DNA of 64,000 nt from Pinus tabuliformis (GCA_031772625.1 CM062815.1:115576989-115640988); one strand, 5' to 3'. Counted from the stretch's first letter, positions 44,497-55,967 are shown. The notes: generated from the letters alone by a model not told the origin. Translations and numbers: made by a program.

Positions 44497-45007
44497 TGAA
44501 TACCTAAATGAGCTCCTCTTGGTTTTAAGAATAAATTGTTGGAGTAGTTTAATCTTGTTCGAGCAAACCTCCCTCCACTCGACAAAGCAACAACGAAGTC
44601 AACATTGACTTTATTGTTTCTCTTTTGGATTCTGGGTGCTTTTCTCCCAGATTATCCAAATCCTAATTTATTCTTTATTGAAGAGGGCCAACCACGTGAA
44701 GGTGGAAGCTCTCATGCCCCTCCCCTCCCCCACCACTCTCAATTCCCTTATACCCAATATATCTACTATATAGGAAATAGTTAAAAGCAAGACATTAAGA
44801 TACATAAAAAAACAAAGAAAACATCTATCCATTCATTCACCCATTCATTCGTGAATCCACAAGATATTTCATCTTAATAACTTTTATCATAAAAAATATG
44901 TTTACATAATATGAAACATCGTCATGTACACAAAGATACATATAGCAATTATTCATTAACATATAACATTCATTCATTCATTCATTAATAATAAACACAA
45001 AATACTT
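44497..45007 (+). repeat. Direct repeat, copy 2
   Basis: It pairs with 43271-43765 at roughly 85% identity by eye and includes the AT-rich motif ATCATAAAAAATATGTTTAC shared by four sites in this region. Confidence 0.8.
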
Positions 45008-45965
45008 AGGGGTTTAGAGGAATAGATAAGAGGGATTTGTATAAAATATTTATGAAAGAGTGTAGTCGATGATGTTTTTAGATGCTTAAAATGAGAAATT
45101 TAATATAATTGTAAAATTAATAATTGCACATTTATCCTTCAATAGATTAGGTCTCATCCAAATGATGTGCATGAGCTTGTTCTTGAAACTAGGCATTTGA
45201 ATTGTTTCAAATTTTAAAAAATCCAAAAACAAATACTGATCATGATTAAAGACTGAAATTCACTTTCTAAAGAGGGTATTCGAATTAAGTTTGAAAACAC
45301 ATTGTTAAAAGATCAAACCTAGTCCAAAAACTATAGTCATTGTATTTGAATAGGACAAAGTAGTCTTGCACATACATATATAAGATCTAAAGTCTAAACA
45401 TGAGTATAGAAGCTGAGAGCTATGTTCGATGCATAGATCTTAATGATTAATATTGGGTAAATATTGACATCTGTGTATGTGTGTGTGTTATGAGCATGAG
45501 ACTTCTAATATCGTTCAAACTAAGAAAATAGAAAATATGAATAACTTAAATGAGCCCATACCTATGACATAATGTTTGCAAGATCTCCTGAATATTGATT
45601 GAGGACAATAAAATACCTTCATTAAACGTACACTGATTAACATAGACTTAGTGTACCACTTGAAGCTAGAGAGTCGTGCAAATAATGGAAGGCTACAAGT
45701 CTTATAAATTTCCAGTATTTGAATAGAACCTCAGAGAAATATTATGACATTCAATGATTATTGGGATAAAGCATGAGATGAGTTGATACACGACCCCATA
45801 AAGCATCAAGATTAGTCTCAATATAGAGTAGTTGACACAGTTGAAATGGTTGTTATATTAATTTCTACTATATTTATTGTAACTAATCTATATATTGGTT
45901 ACATTTTCTAATCTATATTATTCTAACAAAATTCTAACATATATTAGTTGTCAATTCACAACAGT
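45008..45965. other. AT-rich spacer
   Basis: No ORF or repeat structure that I can support. Confidence 0.4.
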
Positions 45966-46584
45966 TTGTGATTATGATGACAATTTAAGTACACATGAGT
46001 GTAATTTCCATGATGGGATGTATGAATTGTCCTTCACACATTTCCCATCAATGATTATAACCTTGAATGGGCTAGCATTGGTCTATCATCACCATCTCAA
46101 AATGACCCGACAAATGAAAATTTACCATGTCTATCATCATCACTTCACACTATCTCATAGATGACCCCTTATATAGATTATATGCATGAATTTCTAGTAG
46201 ACCATCCCCTCTACCTAGCCTATGATTGATTGTGAGAACAGGTGAACAAAGTACAATTTATAAGTAGGGGATCTTGTCAACAAAGATCCATCAATTGTCC
46301 TTTATTCACTTGTTGTCACAATCAATCATAGGATAGGTAGAGGGGATGGCCTTCCATAAATTCATGCATATAATCTGTAGAAAGGGTCATTCATGAGATA
46401 GTGTGAAGTGATGATGACATAAATTGTAAATTTTCATCTGTCGGGTCATTTTGAGATGATGAGATAGACTAGTGCTAGCACATTTAAGGTTATAATCATT
46501 GATGGGAAATTTGGGGATGACAATTCATATGTCCTGCCATGGAAATTACACACATATGTACTTAAATTTCCATCATAATCACAA
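45966..46584. repeat. Long inverted repeat, 275-bp arms, 70-bp spacer
   Basis: The left arm 45966-46240 and right arm 46311-46584 are reverse complements at roughly 87% by eye. Conserved blocks include CATCAATGATTATAACCTT, CTCAAAATGACCCGACA and CACTTCACACTATCTCAT. A transcript would fold into a very long hairpin. Terminal inverted repeats this long fit a fold-back or MULE-derived non-autonomous DNA element; no flanking duplication was identified. Confidence 0.85.
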
Positions 46585-46821
46585 TTTTTTGTGATTAGGC
46601 ATTGAAGCAGGAGTAGCTAGCACCTAAAGTAGGAGAGCGGTAGTGTATGGTGGTGTGGGATAGGTATAAAAATTAGTAGATGGTTGAATTATCATGGGCA
46701 TGTATTGTGTAAAGGCTTAGTTTAACACAGGAATTTGATTACATGATCTTGGTGTTCATAATAGAGTTAATTGACTTATACCATGAATTTAGCAAATATA
46801 TGGTATTGTACACCCTCTTTG

Positions 46822-46854
46822 TATCACAAAAAATATGTTTACACGATATGAAAC
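46822..46854 (+). repeat. AT-rich recurring motif (one of four)
   Basis: TATCACAAAAAATATGTTTA followed by CACGATATGAAAC. Close copies lie at 43644-43675, 43781-43810 and 44885-44917. The copies cluster around the ends of the transposase-like gene and its truncated paralogue, as subterminal repeats of a DNA transposon would. Confidence 0.6.
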
Positions 46855-47037
46855 AAAATTCTAATTTTTTGCAATTGAAAAATCACAACTTTTTATTATG
46901 ATAGACTAAAGTTACATGTGCACATGCCATGAGGCATTCAACCTCTCAGTAAAAAATGTGGTACTCAAAAAAATGGGCTCTAAATAAACAAGTTCAGTGA
47001 TTTTTTATTAGTTTTCTTTCTCTTTTTTAACATGTAA

Positions 47038-49100
47038 TTAGCTAGGATGTCTTGATCTTGGCCCCCTTCAGTTGTTGCGGTCTCTAGCATAATATGTCTT
47101 GCTGCTGAGCTAGTCCTACGACTATGTTGTTGCAAGTGGGGCCGAGCATCAACTGCAATAAGAAAGAAATTTTAAATTCATATTTATAGTTATTATTATT
47201 ACAAATGTTTTATTAATAAAAAGAATAGTATAGTGTTCTTTACCTGCTTCGGTAGTGGAGGGAAGCGGAATACTTTCGGATGTGGCCATATGTTCCTCCT
47301 CTTCTTTGGCCACATCCTATACATGCTTTGGTGTAGAAACAAGAAAGGTTATAATTAATACACCATTTGCATTTAAATTTTTTAATTGTATTTGATAATG
47401 CAATTTTTTTATAACACATGAAATACATCCAGTACCAAGCTGAACATCAGTCTCAAGATCATGCACTCCACTGTCAATAGGCTCATGTGTTGTATCTGCA
47501 TTACTTGCCTGCTTTTTATAATCAAGCACATTACTTTATGGCCAAAAATAATAACCAATAGATTGTAAAAGTATTGATTTATAAATTTTATTCGTTACTT
47601 TTATTTGTCTGAGTGTTATGTTAATGCTGGAAGACTATGAAGACACCAAGCTTGTCCTCTATTCAACCACGACTTGATAGTCATACTTGAAAGCAAGATT
47701 TAGGTCTTCCTTGTGGGAGCCTCTTTGAATTGTGTTCCCTACAATTTTGCATTAGAACATGAATTTTTCTTCTTCTACAATATTAAATTAAAATTGTTAA
47801 CAATTTATAATTTGGATGCAAATTAGGTTTTTATATAATTACAATTTTTGTGGCCAGTTTCAAGTAACCACCCAAGCCAAGATGATGCTGCCCATGTTTG
47901 GCTATTCTTGCATGTGTGGCTTTGGAAGTATCCAGGAGTCTATATGTAAAACATTGAAAAACTTGATTAGATGTCACAATGACAATAAAACATCATAATT
48001 ACATTATTAAACGTGCCTCATGTCTTCCTGGTCTGAGTGGAGTCTTCCCTTCTTTTTGAAGTGCCTTCTCGTGTGCATTTTCCATGAGTTCTCTTGATTC
48101 CATCTCTAGAATCGATGTAGGGCGCTCATGTGACCTGGCCCTTTCTAATTGAGACCTATACTAGTCCCACAAATATTTTAAATGTAGGTCTTCCTTTGAG
48201 GGTACTCAAAATTTGTTGAAGGTACTGTCACCGAACATGTGAACCATCCTGTTAATAAGTTCTCTTTTAACTTGGAACTTTGACATTTCCAGTTTGTGTG
48301 AATGGTTGGCCCAAATATTTCCAAGGTTATGTCATACAAACCCCTATAAAATACATCATTTCCTACAAAATGGTATTATCATTAGTTTAAAATAATGACA
48401 GACTATATGTTAATTTCATTTAGGTTGTACTTAATATTTAAAACAATTCTTAAATACCTGGAAGTTTCTCTATTTTCGTAGGGACATTATCATCATCTAT
48501 AAAAAACGTGATCGGTAGTGATCCTGTTCTAGTAACACGAGAAGATCCAGGAAATCTCATTTCAAATTGTGCAATTGTATCATGCTCTGCATCCACAACA
48601 TCATGTGTAGATCCTGGCGTACATTGTTCAGGGGGTGCAGATCTTGCTGTGGGTGGTTGAGCAGTTGTACTGGTCTCAATGACCAGTGACTCACTCACAA
48701 GTGGAGCATCAACACTGCTACCAACACCGGCCCGACCCATAGTCGTAGCATGAGGATCAAACTCCGCCAAAAACTCTTGTAAAATAAAGAGTTTTTTTAT
48801 AAAGGATGAGATAACTAAATCATAAACAAATAATTGGGATAATTAAATGAGTTGCTCACCCCATACTGATGAACTTATTGCAACAAGGTTCTAATTTCGC
48901 CTTTTATCTCATTTGTCTGAGGCTCAATAAGAGCTAAATAATTAGGTTTTTTGTTTGCTTTGAATTTAAGCTTCCTTATTACTTGCATTGGATCGATGGA
49001 CATAAAAATTGCATCATCAGTAACCTCTTCCTCATGAGCATCTATGGACTACTCTAAGGCTGGTGCCTTCCCCTTATCACCATGTTTATCAAATAAGTGT
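47038..49100 (-). pseudogene. Multi-exon Ptta/En/Spm transposase-like gene fossil
   Basis: A set of minus-strand exons separated by short AT-rich introns with sensible GT...AG borders: about 49090-48860 (KLKFKANKKPNYLALIEPQT; donor GTGAGC), 48775-48458 (MAEFDPHATTMGRAGVG ... NVPTKIEKLPG; donor GTATTT), 48362-48015 (NDVFYRGLYDITLEIFG, then in another frame FQVKRELINRMVHMFGDSTF and YRSQLERARSHERPTSILE), 47939-47865 (ATHARIAKHGQHHLGLGGYL), a short exon ending at 47244, and a last exon 47152-47038 (VDARPHLQQHSRRTSSAARH). The tryptophan/arginine pattern and ARIAKHGQHHLGLGGY tail recall plant Ptta/En/Spm transposases (PF03004). Two or more in-frame stops and a frame change in the 48362-48015 exon show it is dead. 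Family call tentative; exon ends partly approximate. Confidence 0.45.
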
Positions 49101-49228
49101 AATTTGTAATTCATCAACAATTAATCATCATTATATTAATAAGAAAACCAATATTGACATATGTCTAAATTTATATAGAAACTTCATGTAGTAAATGAAA
49201 ATCATAACATAGAATAGGAATTACTTAC

Positions 49229-49924
49229 AAGTTGGGTAAAATTGAATACATACCACCTCATAATAGCAATATTTGTATTTATTCTATTCAAATTGTAATC
49301 AATGATCAATTGTTCCCCTGCAACTATTGATTTAATGGCACATGTGAATACACGGTTTCCTTCACATCCCTCGAATATGTAATTGGGTTGCTTATTTGTA
49401 GTGATGAGCCATGTACTATTTATAAACCCTACAATATTCCCTTTTGCTTTTTGCCTTCCATCAATATACATATTTGCACCTTTATTTTCATCGTTGCCTT
49501 TTAATTGTATATAATTCGCTGCCACTCCATATCTTTGCATACTTTTGGTATATTGGACTAGTCGTACCCAATCATTGTAGTTGTAACATGGTCTGACATA
49601 CTCCATCAATTTAGTTAATCCTTCGTAACATAACTTTATGCCATCCATGGAAAATATCCCCAAACCATGTAATGATGATGGGGCAATGTAGTATATCTTT
49701 TCATTGACAGAAAAATCAGTGTTTATTTCAGGAATATCCTTGTGTGCCCATTGTTTCACTAGATGTTTGTACCTCAAGGGAACCTCGATTCCATCTATGC
49801 TCTCATTATCATAAGAAAATGACCCCCCTTTAGCGAGAAAACTTTCCATGCATGAATTTTCTTCAAATATTTTCACCTCTAGTTGATCTTTGCCTTTTAG
49901 ATGACGTAACAAATGTTTTGTCAA
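49229..49924 (-). pseudogene. SET-like domain exon upstream of the transposase-like exons
   Basis: SET domains transfer methyl groups from AdoMet to lysines. Of this 240-residue minus-strand frame, residues 86-91 HGLGIF match the first SET motif (GxG), 153-157 YIDGR and 162-170 GNIVGFINS with 180-184 PNYIF match the motif usually read as NHSCxPN, and 203-210 GEQLIIDY matches GEELxxDY. The usual His-Ser-Cys after the Asn is replaced by Ser-Thr-Trp, so activity is doubtful. The frame ends in a good splice donor (ACTT then GTAAGT, exon end 49229) pointing into the following exons. No ATG is convincing at the 5' end; an in-frame stop lies just upstream. Host gene fossil or gene captured by a transposon are both possible. 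Confidence 0.6.
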
Positions 49925-50797
49925 TTTATTTTATCCTACCTGAAATTTCATTAATCGACGAAGATAGATATGAAAAATACTTGTTTGGTTGAACATCTTA
50001 TAACACTCCATCAAGCAAGACAAATTGTTAGAGAGTGTTATAAGGGATGTTAAGAAACTTCTTGACGAAACCACATGAACATTATATTAGTACAAGTGAC
50101 TTATATGGAAGTTCTTTGAGTTTAAAATATTTAAGTAATATTTAAAACCTATTCATCCTAACCAATGAAATCACTTGATAACTTGAGAATTCACCATAAT
50201 CTGATAGAATTTAATCTTCCATTACAAAAAATTACCCACATACTTTGATATGTTGAAGAATGTAACTAGTTTCGGTGGAATAAAAGGAAAAGTTTTTGGA
50301 TGTCGAGGTTGTTGAAATTCTTAGCTTGGGAGGTACTCCAAACCCTAGGTTATAGGTTTTGGAGGAATTGACACACAAAAGTGACTTGTGGACTAATAAC
50401 CCAATCCCTTGGGCTTTGCACAAAAGCGAGTGGGTGTGCAACCAAGAGGCATTTCGATGATTTGACACATGGAAGTGTTAGAGAACTTTGAGAGGAACTA
50501 GAGACAATGAAAATAATCGAAATACGAGTTGCCTATGATGATATTTTCATTTTTCTATATGGTTGTTGGGTTTGCACATGATTTGTTCAAGTCATCTTAT
50601 GTAATTTTATGAGTTGTCAAGCCCACAACAATAGATTAGATGAAGCCCTTGAGAAGTATATAAATTAGAGTGAGGAGAAGCCTCATTCTCACCAACCCAA
50701 GTGAAATTCATCATAAGTGGAGAGTATCTAAAGTAGTCGCAGCCTAAAGGAGTCTTTTCAAGTGTAGGAGGAAGTTTTGGGTTTGTTTTGTCTCTAT
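49925..50797. other. Spacer without supported gene
   Basis: AT-rich, with a short open minus-strand stretch at 50232-50468 that has no recognisable motif. It ends abruptly at the 3' breakpoint of the Brr2 fragment. Confidence 0.35.
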
Positions 50798-51262
50798 TCC
50801 AAATTTCTGCTCCCAATCCCGATATCTCTCTTTGGCAAGAGATTCTATAGGAGCAATATAGACACATCGAAATACATTGTCTGGGCCTTTTTGATGCAAT
50901 TGTAGTAAAGAAAACTCAACACAAATAGTCTTACCACTACCAGTAGGTGTTGCAACTAAAACATTATCATCTGAGTTATAAAGCACTACAAATACCTGAG
51001 TTTGAATAGGATTGAAGTGTCTAAATTGTTGATATAGTGATTTGTATGAAGGATTTCTTAATGCAGACACATGAAGTGGATATAATTCTAGAAACTCAAT
51101 TGGAGGTGGGTATTTCTTTGGAAAAATAAGATGTCTGAATGAAACTGGCAGTAATTTTCATGACCCCAACCACTTATCAGATACAATACGAATAAAGTAC
51201 TGGGGAGGAATATGTTCATGGTGTTGAATAATGTAACTATTGTCAGTCTTCATAATTGTATT
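50798..51262 (-). pseudogene. BRR2: Brr2 (U5 snRNP 200-kDa helicase) pseudogene fragment
   Basis: Brr2 is the Ski2-like helicase that unwinds U4/U6 during spliceosome activation. The minus-strand reading aligns with the start of the C-terminal helicase cassette: [74 protein letters not shown], the Walker A PTGSGKT, and [20 protein letters not shown]. About 155 residues remain of a protein of about 2100. There is a TGA at 51158-51160, about 20 residues appear missing between QHHE and IPPQYF, and homology stops at about 50798 after WEQKFG. No intron interrupts it. It could be a retroposed scrap or a piece carried by a transposon. Confidence 0.85.
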
Positions 51263-51370
51263 TGTGAAAATAAAGAAAAATAATTTTTTATTTTAAAATA
51301 AATTTGAATTATTAACACATGGTTTTCATGCTTGGGTCATTGGTCAACAGGTCAAAGCCTCCATTGTAGG
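51263..51370. other. Short spacer before the copia element
   Basis: A T/A-rich stretch ending in GTAGG, the left target-site duplication candidate of the copia element. Confidence 0.4.
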
Positions 51371-51694
51371 TGTTGGGTGTGTTTTATATTCTTTCCACGA
51401 CTAGTCGCACACATAGGGGGGCGATAGTTTGCCCTGTTTGTTGTGCCAACCACAGCAGGGGGGTCATAGGGGGGGTGATAGCCCCCCTATATGGGGTTCG
51501 GAACAACACCCTTGGATTTTTTTTTTGGACCCTATATTAGGTGGGCAGACCTACCTATGGTTTTGTGCATGGGTTTTTCACATGGTTTTGGGCATGATGG
51601 TTTTCTACCCATGGTATCTTGTAGATCCAGTCAAGGGAACTACGGTTATGTTCTAATCCAGGGTTAATGGATTGGGATTTATGAATGCTTCGAC

Positions 51695-51749
<55 letters not shown>

Positions 51750-51910
51750 AACATTGAAAGGAACATACTGAAAAATCAATCTAGTAGTCCTAGTTTTGGG
51801 ATCCATGGGAAAATCTCTGTGTATTTGTTTTGTGTTTCTCACCATTGTATACTTTCTATTTTTTTAAGAATTCGTTTGTAGATAATTTCCTTATAGGGTT
51901 AAAACCTACA
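51371..51910 (+). repeat. 5' LTR of the plus-strand copia element
   Basis: It starts TGTTGGGTGTG and ends GGTTAAAACCTACA. It is longer than the right LTR mainly through a (TA)n expansion at 51699-51746. It shares GGACCCTATATTAGGTGGG and TTTTCTACCCATGGTAT with the right copy. Confidence 0.92.
51699..51746. repeat. (TA)n microsatellite inside the 5' LTR
   Basis: About 24 TA units replace the short ATATATGA found at the same place in the 3' LTR (about 56281-56287), so the expansion happened after insertion. Confidence 0.93.
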
Positions 51911-51912
51911 TT

Positions 51913-51923
51913 TGGTATCCGAG
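51913..51923 (+). promoter_or_regulatory. Primer-binding site, tRNA-iMet type
   Basis: TGGTATCCGAG, one base from the canonical TGGTATCAGAG, lies 2 bp after the LTR end. Confidence 0.8.
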
Positions 51924-52019
51924 TTTTTTCAGCTTCAAGGGGATGCCTTTGCTGCTAAGGGGTTTTGATCGGGCCTATGGTAGACCATGTTCAATGGGAG
52001 ATCTATGAGATCGATTCTT

Positions 52020-52830
52020 GTAGTGAAAGAATATGATGAGCAATGGAAAGATAAATATCAAGAAATTAAATGGTCAGAGTTTTCAATTGTGGAAGCTCTA
52101 GATGGAGGATCTGCTGGTGGATAAAGATTAGTGGATTGCGGTAGATCCGGGTACTAAACCAACGACAATGTCAACAAAAGTCTGGGCAAAGTTAGATCGA
52201 AAGGAAAAGAGCACAATACAGTTATGTATCTCTGATTTAGTATTGTTGAATGTATCAGGGGAAGCTATGACAAAGGATTTGTGGGTCAAGTTAGGGACTT
52301 TGTAGCAATCTAAGTCTCTGGTGAACAAATTGTTCCTATGAAAAAAGTTGTATGATCTGAGGATGAAGGATGGTGACTCAGTGACAGAGCATATGAATGC
52401 CTTTAATATTGTGGTAATTCAGTTGTTATATCTTGATATAAAAATTTCAGATGAAGATAAGTGCATCAGTTTGTTGTGTTCTCTACCAGATTTGTGGGAT
52501 AGTCTGGTTGTTGCTACAGGTAGCAATACAACTACCTTGAAGTTTGATGAAATAGTCTCATCCTTGTTGGTGGAGGAGAAGAGACAAAAAAATATGGAGA
52601 GCTAGAATTGATATGCCTTGTTTGTACAAGGATGGTCCTAGAACATAATAAAAAATAAGTCCTCGAGTGGGAGATCTAAATCTAGAGGGAGATCTAAATC
52701 TCTAGGAAAACCTGTAAAGGTGTGCTAGAAATGCGGAAAGGAAGGGCACTTCAAAAAGAACTGTAGATCTAAAGCTCCTGAGAAAGGAAATGGATCTGAT
52801 GATGCTCCTTTTTGCATAGGAGAAAACCAC
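52020..52830 (+). pseudogene. Copia gag remnant
   Basis: The plus strand reads through VWAKLDRKEKSTIQLCISDL, KKLYDLRMKDGDSVTEHMNA and LPDLWDSLVVATGS, the UBN2-type copia gag. It ends in a zinc knuckle at about 52730-52770 (KCGKEGHFKKNC). It forms the particle in living relatives. Part of a fossil element. Confidence 0.8.
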
Positions 52831-54340
52831 GAGAGATAAAGGTGGGGATGTGTACTTGGATTCTTCTTCAAGTACACATGTAGACCATGAGTCATGCTTG
52901 ATTAAATCAAGTGCATCCTTTCACTTCACTCCCCATAGGGAGTGGTTCTACGAGTATGAGAAATGTGATGGTGGTGTTGTCTTCTTATGGGACAACAGGA
53001 AGGTTAGAATTGTCGGACGTGGAAAAGTTAAGCTAGAGTTGCAAGGTGAAAGGATCAGAACACTTCTAGGTGTTCTGCATATTCTTGCATTGTCCAAAAA
53101 TTTGATTTCTGTAAACAAAATGGATGATGCAGGTGTAAAAATAGTGTTTGAGAAAGATACATGCAAGATGGTTTGGGGAGCACTGGTATTGATGCAAGGA
53201 GTTTGGATTGGAACTCTGTACAAGCTTCTGAGTAGTATTATTATTGATGGGTGCAACAGTTCTTTGGTTCCTGAAAGTGATGCAGAAAATCTAGTGGTCT
53301 CTGGAGAAAAGACCATGTTATGGCATCAAAGGCTTGGACATATTGGAGAGAAGGGCCTTCAAATACTTCATGGTAATGGTATGGTAGAAGTTATGTCTAA
53401 TTCCTCTTTGAATTTCGATTTCTGTGAATATTGTGTATATGGGAAGCATAATCGGGTGATTTTTCCCTCTGGTGCTAAGAGGGGAAAGGATATTAGAGAT
53501 TGTGCACATTGATGTGTTTGGACCTGTGTCAGTTCCATCACTGGGTAAGTCTGTGTACTATGTATCATCTATAGATGACTTCTCAATGAATACATGTATA
53601 TATTTCCTCGGGAAGAAATCTGAAGTCTTTGACAAGTTTAAATAATTTAAGGCTCCGGTGGAAAACCAAACAGAGAAGAAGATAAAGGTGTTGAGGACAG
53701 ATAATGGTGGAGAGTTCTGCAAGAAGGAATTTGAAGAGTTCAGTAAGAAGTGTGGCATAGCATAGAAAAATACTACTCCATACACACCTTAGCAAAATGG
53801 TGTTGCAGAAAGAATGAACATGATGTTGATGGAAAGTCCAAGAATCATGCTCAGTGGTGCCAAGATAGGACAAGAATTTTTGGGCAGAGGCGGTGGAGAC
53901 TACATGTTACTTGGTCAACATATCACCTTCATCAATGTTGGAGGATAAGACTCCACATGAAGTATGGAGTGGTAAGAAACCCTCTCTTTTACATCAGAGG
54001 GTGTTTGGTTGTGATGCATATGTACATGTTCCAAAGGAGAAAAGAACCAAGTTGGATAGTAAATATGAAAGGTGCACATTTATTGGGTATAAGGATGATT
54101 TAAAAGGTTATAAGATTTGGAGCCCAGAAACAAGGAAGGTTGTGTACAACCGAGATGTGGTGTTTAGAGATATGAAATATGTTATTAAACATGAAATCCT
54201 ACCAAAGGAACCTGAGAAGATAGAGTTTGAGCTAAAGGAGGAAGAATCAGACTCTACAGTAGAACAAAAATCAGAAAATGAAGATCCACAAACTCCAGTT
54301 GTGAGAAGATCAGTTCGAGAAAGAAGGTAGACAAAACGGT
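52831..54340 (+). pseudogene. Copia protease and integrase remnant
   Basis: YLDSSSSTHV (near 52850) marks the protease active-site area. MLWHQRLGHIGEKGLQILH with FCEYCVYGKHNRV (about 53310-53450) is the pre-integrase zinc-binding region. The integrase core follows, with RTDNGGEFC-like wording near 53700, and VFGCDAYVHVPKEKRTKLD with the GYKIWSPETRKVVYNRDVVF tail at 54000-54170. Part of a fossil element. Confidence 0.8.
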
Positions 54341-55400
54341 ATATTCCATCTGCTTTCTCTTCAAATTTGTCTTTATATATTACTAATGATGATCCCAGAA
54401 TTGTCAAGAAGGCAATAGATTCAGAGGATGGAAAACTCTGGAAAGAGGCCATGGTTGATGAAATGAAATCTTTGGAAAAAAAATGAGGCTTGGGATCTGG
54501 TGGAGTTGTTCCCTGGAAGGAAACCCATTGGAAGCAAATGGGTGTTTAAGAAGAAGATGAATGCAGAAGATAAGGTGGAGAAATACAAAGCTTAGTTAGT
54601 AGCAAAAGGTTATATTTTTTCTCTTATTGCAAAGGTAGCTTCTATTATATTAGTGTTATTGGTTGCTACTGCTTTTGATTTTGAGGTAGAATAGATGGAT
54701 GTGAAGGAAACATTTCTTCAGGGGGATTTGGAAGAAAAGATCTACATGAAGCAACCTGAAGGCTTTGCGGTGAAAGGAAAGAAATAACTGGTATGCAAGT
54801 TAAAAAAGTCTTTGTATGGGTTAAAATAGTCACCAAGGATATGGTATTAGAATTTTGATACATATATATGAGGACTTAGCTTCACCAAAATCAAAGAGGA
54901 TCATTGTGTGTATTTTAAATTAATTGGTGACCATGTTATTTATCTGATCTTATATGTGGATGATATGTTGCTAATTGGAAATGACAAAGAAATTATCCAG
55001 TATTTGAAGACCCAATTGTCCTCCAAATTTGACATGAAGGATCTTGGTGTTGCAAACTATATTTTGGGCATGGAAATTAAATAAGATCGAGCAAAGAAGA
55101 ACCTTTGGTTAAACTAGAGGAAGTATGTTTAATATGCAGGATAGTGAACCAATGAAGGTTCCTATTCTTGTACGTGTAAAGTTATTTGTTGAATAGTGTC
55201 CAAAGACATAAGAAGAGGAAGAGGACATTTCTCGTGTTCCATACACAAGTGTAGTCGGTAACCTGATGTATGAAATGGTCCGTACTAGATTAGACATTGC
55301 ACATGCATTGAGAGTATTGAGCAAGTTTATGTCAAAACCAAGGAAGGAGCATTGGACAACAATGAAGTGGGTTTTCAGGTCTTTGCGTGGCACTAGTGAT
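54341..55400 (+). pseudogene. Copia reverse transcriptase remnant
   Basis: The wording runs PIGSKWVFKKKMNAEDKVEK, then GDLEEKIYMKQPEGF (about 54720), YILYVDDMLLIGNDKEI-like (about 54945-54995) and PYTSVVGNLMYEMVRTRLDI (about 55240-55300), the standard order of copia RT. Part of a fossil element. Confidence 0.8.
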
Positions 55401-55915
55401 TATGGTCTGTGCTACCAAGGAAGACCAGGATTGGATATATTTTTGGACATCCGTGGCTTTGTTGATGCAGACTATGTTGGAGATTTAGATCAGAGAATAT
55501 CTATAAATGGGTATGTGTTTAACCTATTTGGAGGTGCATTCATGGATGAGCAAGAGATAGTATGTAGTGGCACTTTCAACTACAGAGGAAAAATACATGG
55601 CAACCACTCATGCAAGCAAGGAAGCCGTTTGGTTGCAAAGATTGTGTTCAAGTATGGGGTTAGTACAACGAGTTATAAGGATAGACTGTGACAACAAAAG
55701 TGCAGTTTTCTTTGGCAAAGAACCCTTCTTATAATTCAAAGACAAAGTACATTGATCTTCAATATCAATTTGTGAGGGATATGGTTGACAGAAAGGTGTT
55801 GTTGGTAAAGGTGGACACTTTGAAGAATGTTTCAGATGTGTTGACAAAGTCTGTGAGCGCTGAGAAGTTTTCTTGGTGTAGAGAAATAATTGACATTGCA
55901 GGGCTAGACCAATGA
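55401..55915 (+). pseudogene. Copia RNase H remnant
   Basis: GFVDADYVGDLDQRISINGY (about 55450-55510), then a CDNKSAVFF-like and KYIDLQYQFVRDMV (about 55745-55790) segment, and VDTLKNVSDVLTKSVSAEKF near the end are the copia RNase H hallmarks, ending about 50 bp before the polypurine tract. Part of a fossil element. Confidence 0.8.
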
Positions 55916-55949
55916 CTAAGCTCTCCTGTGACCCCCTGTGTGGAAAAGA

Positions 55950-55967
55950 AAACAACAAGTGGGATAA
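55950..55967 (+). promoter_or_regulatory. Polypurine tract before the copia 3' LTR
   Basis: AAACAACAAGTGGGATAA directly precedes TGTTGGTTGTG. The wording AAGTGGGA-AA-TGTTGG is typical of plant copia elements. Confidence 0.7.

Noticed and set aside
43271-45007. The two 500-bp direct repeats as LTRs of a small element
   Set aside because: The ends are not TG...CA, and there is no primer site after the first copy and no polypurine tract before the second.
50232-50468. A 78-residue minus-strand frame beside the Brr2 fragment
   Set aside because: No motif, no similarity to Brr2 and no splice signals that would join it to the fragment.
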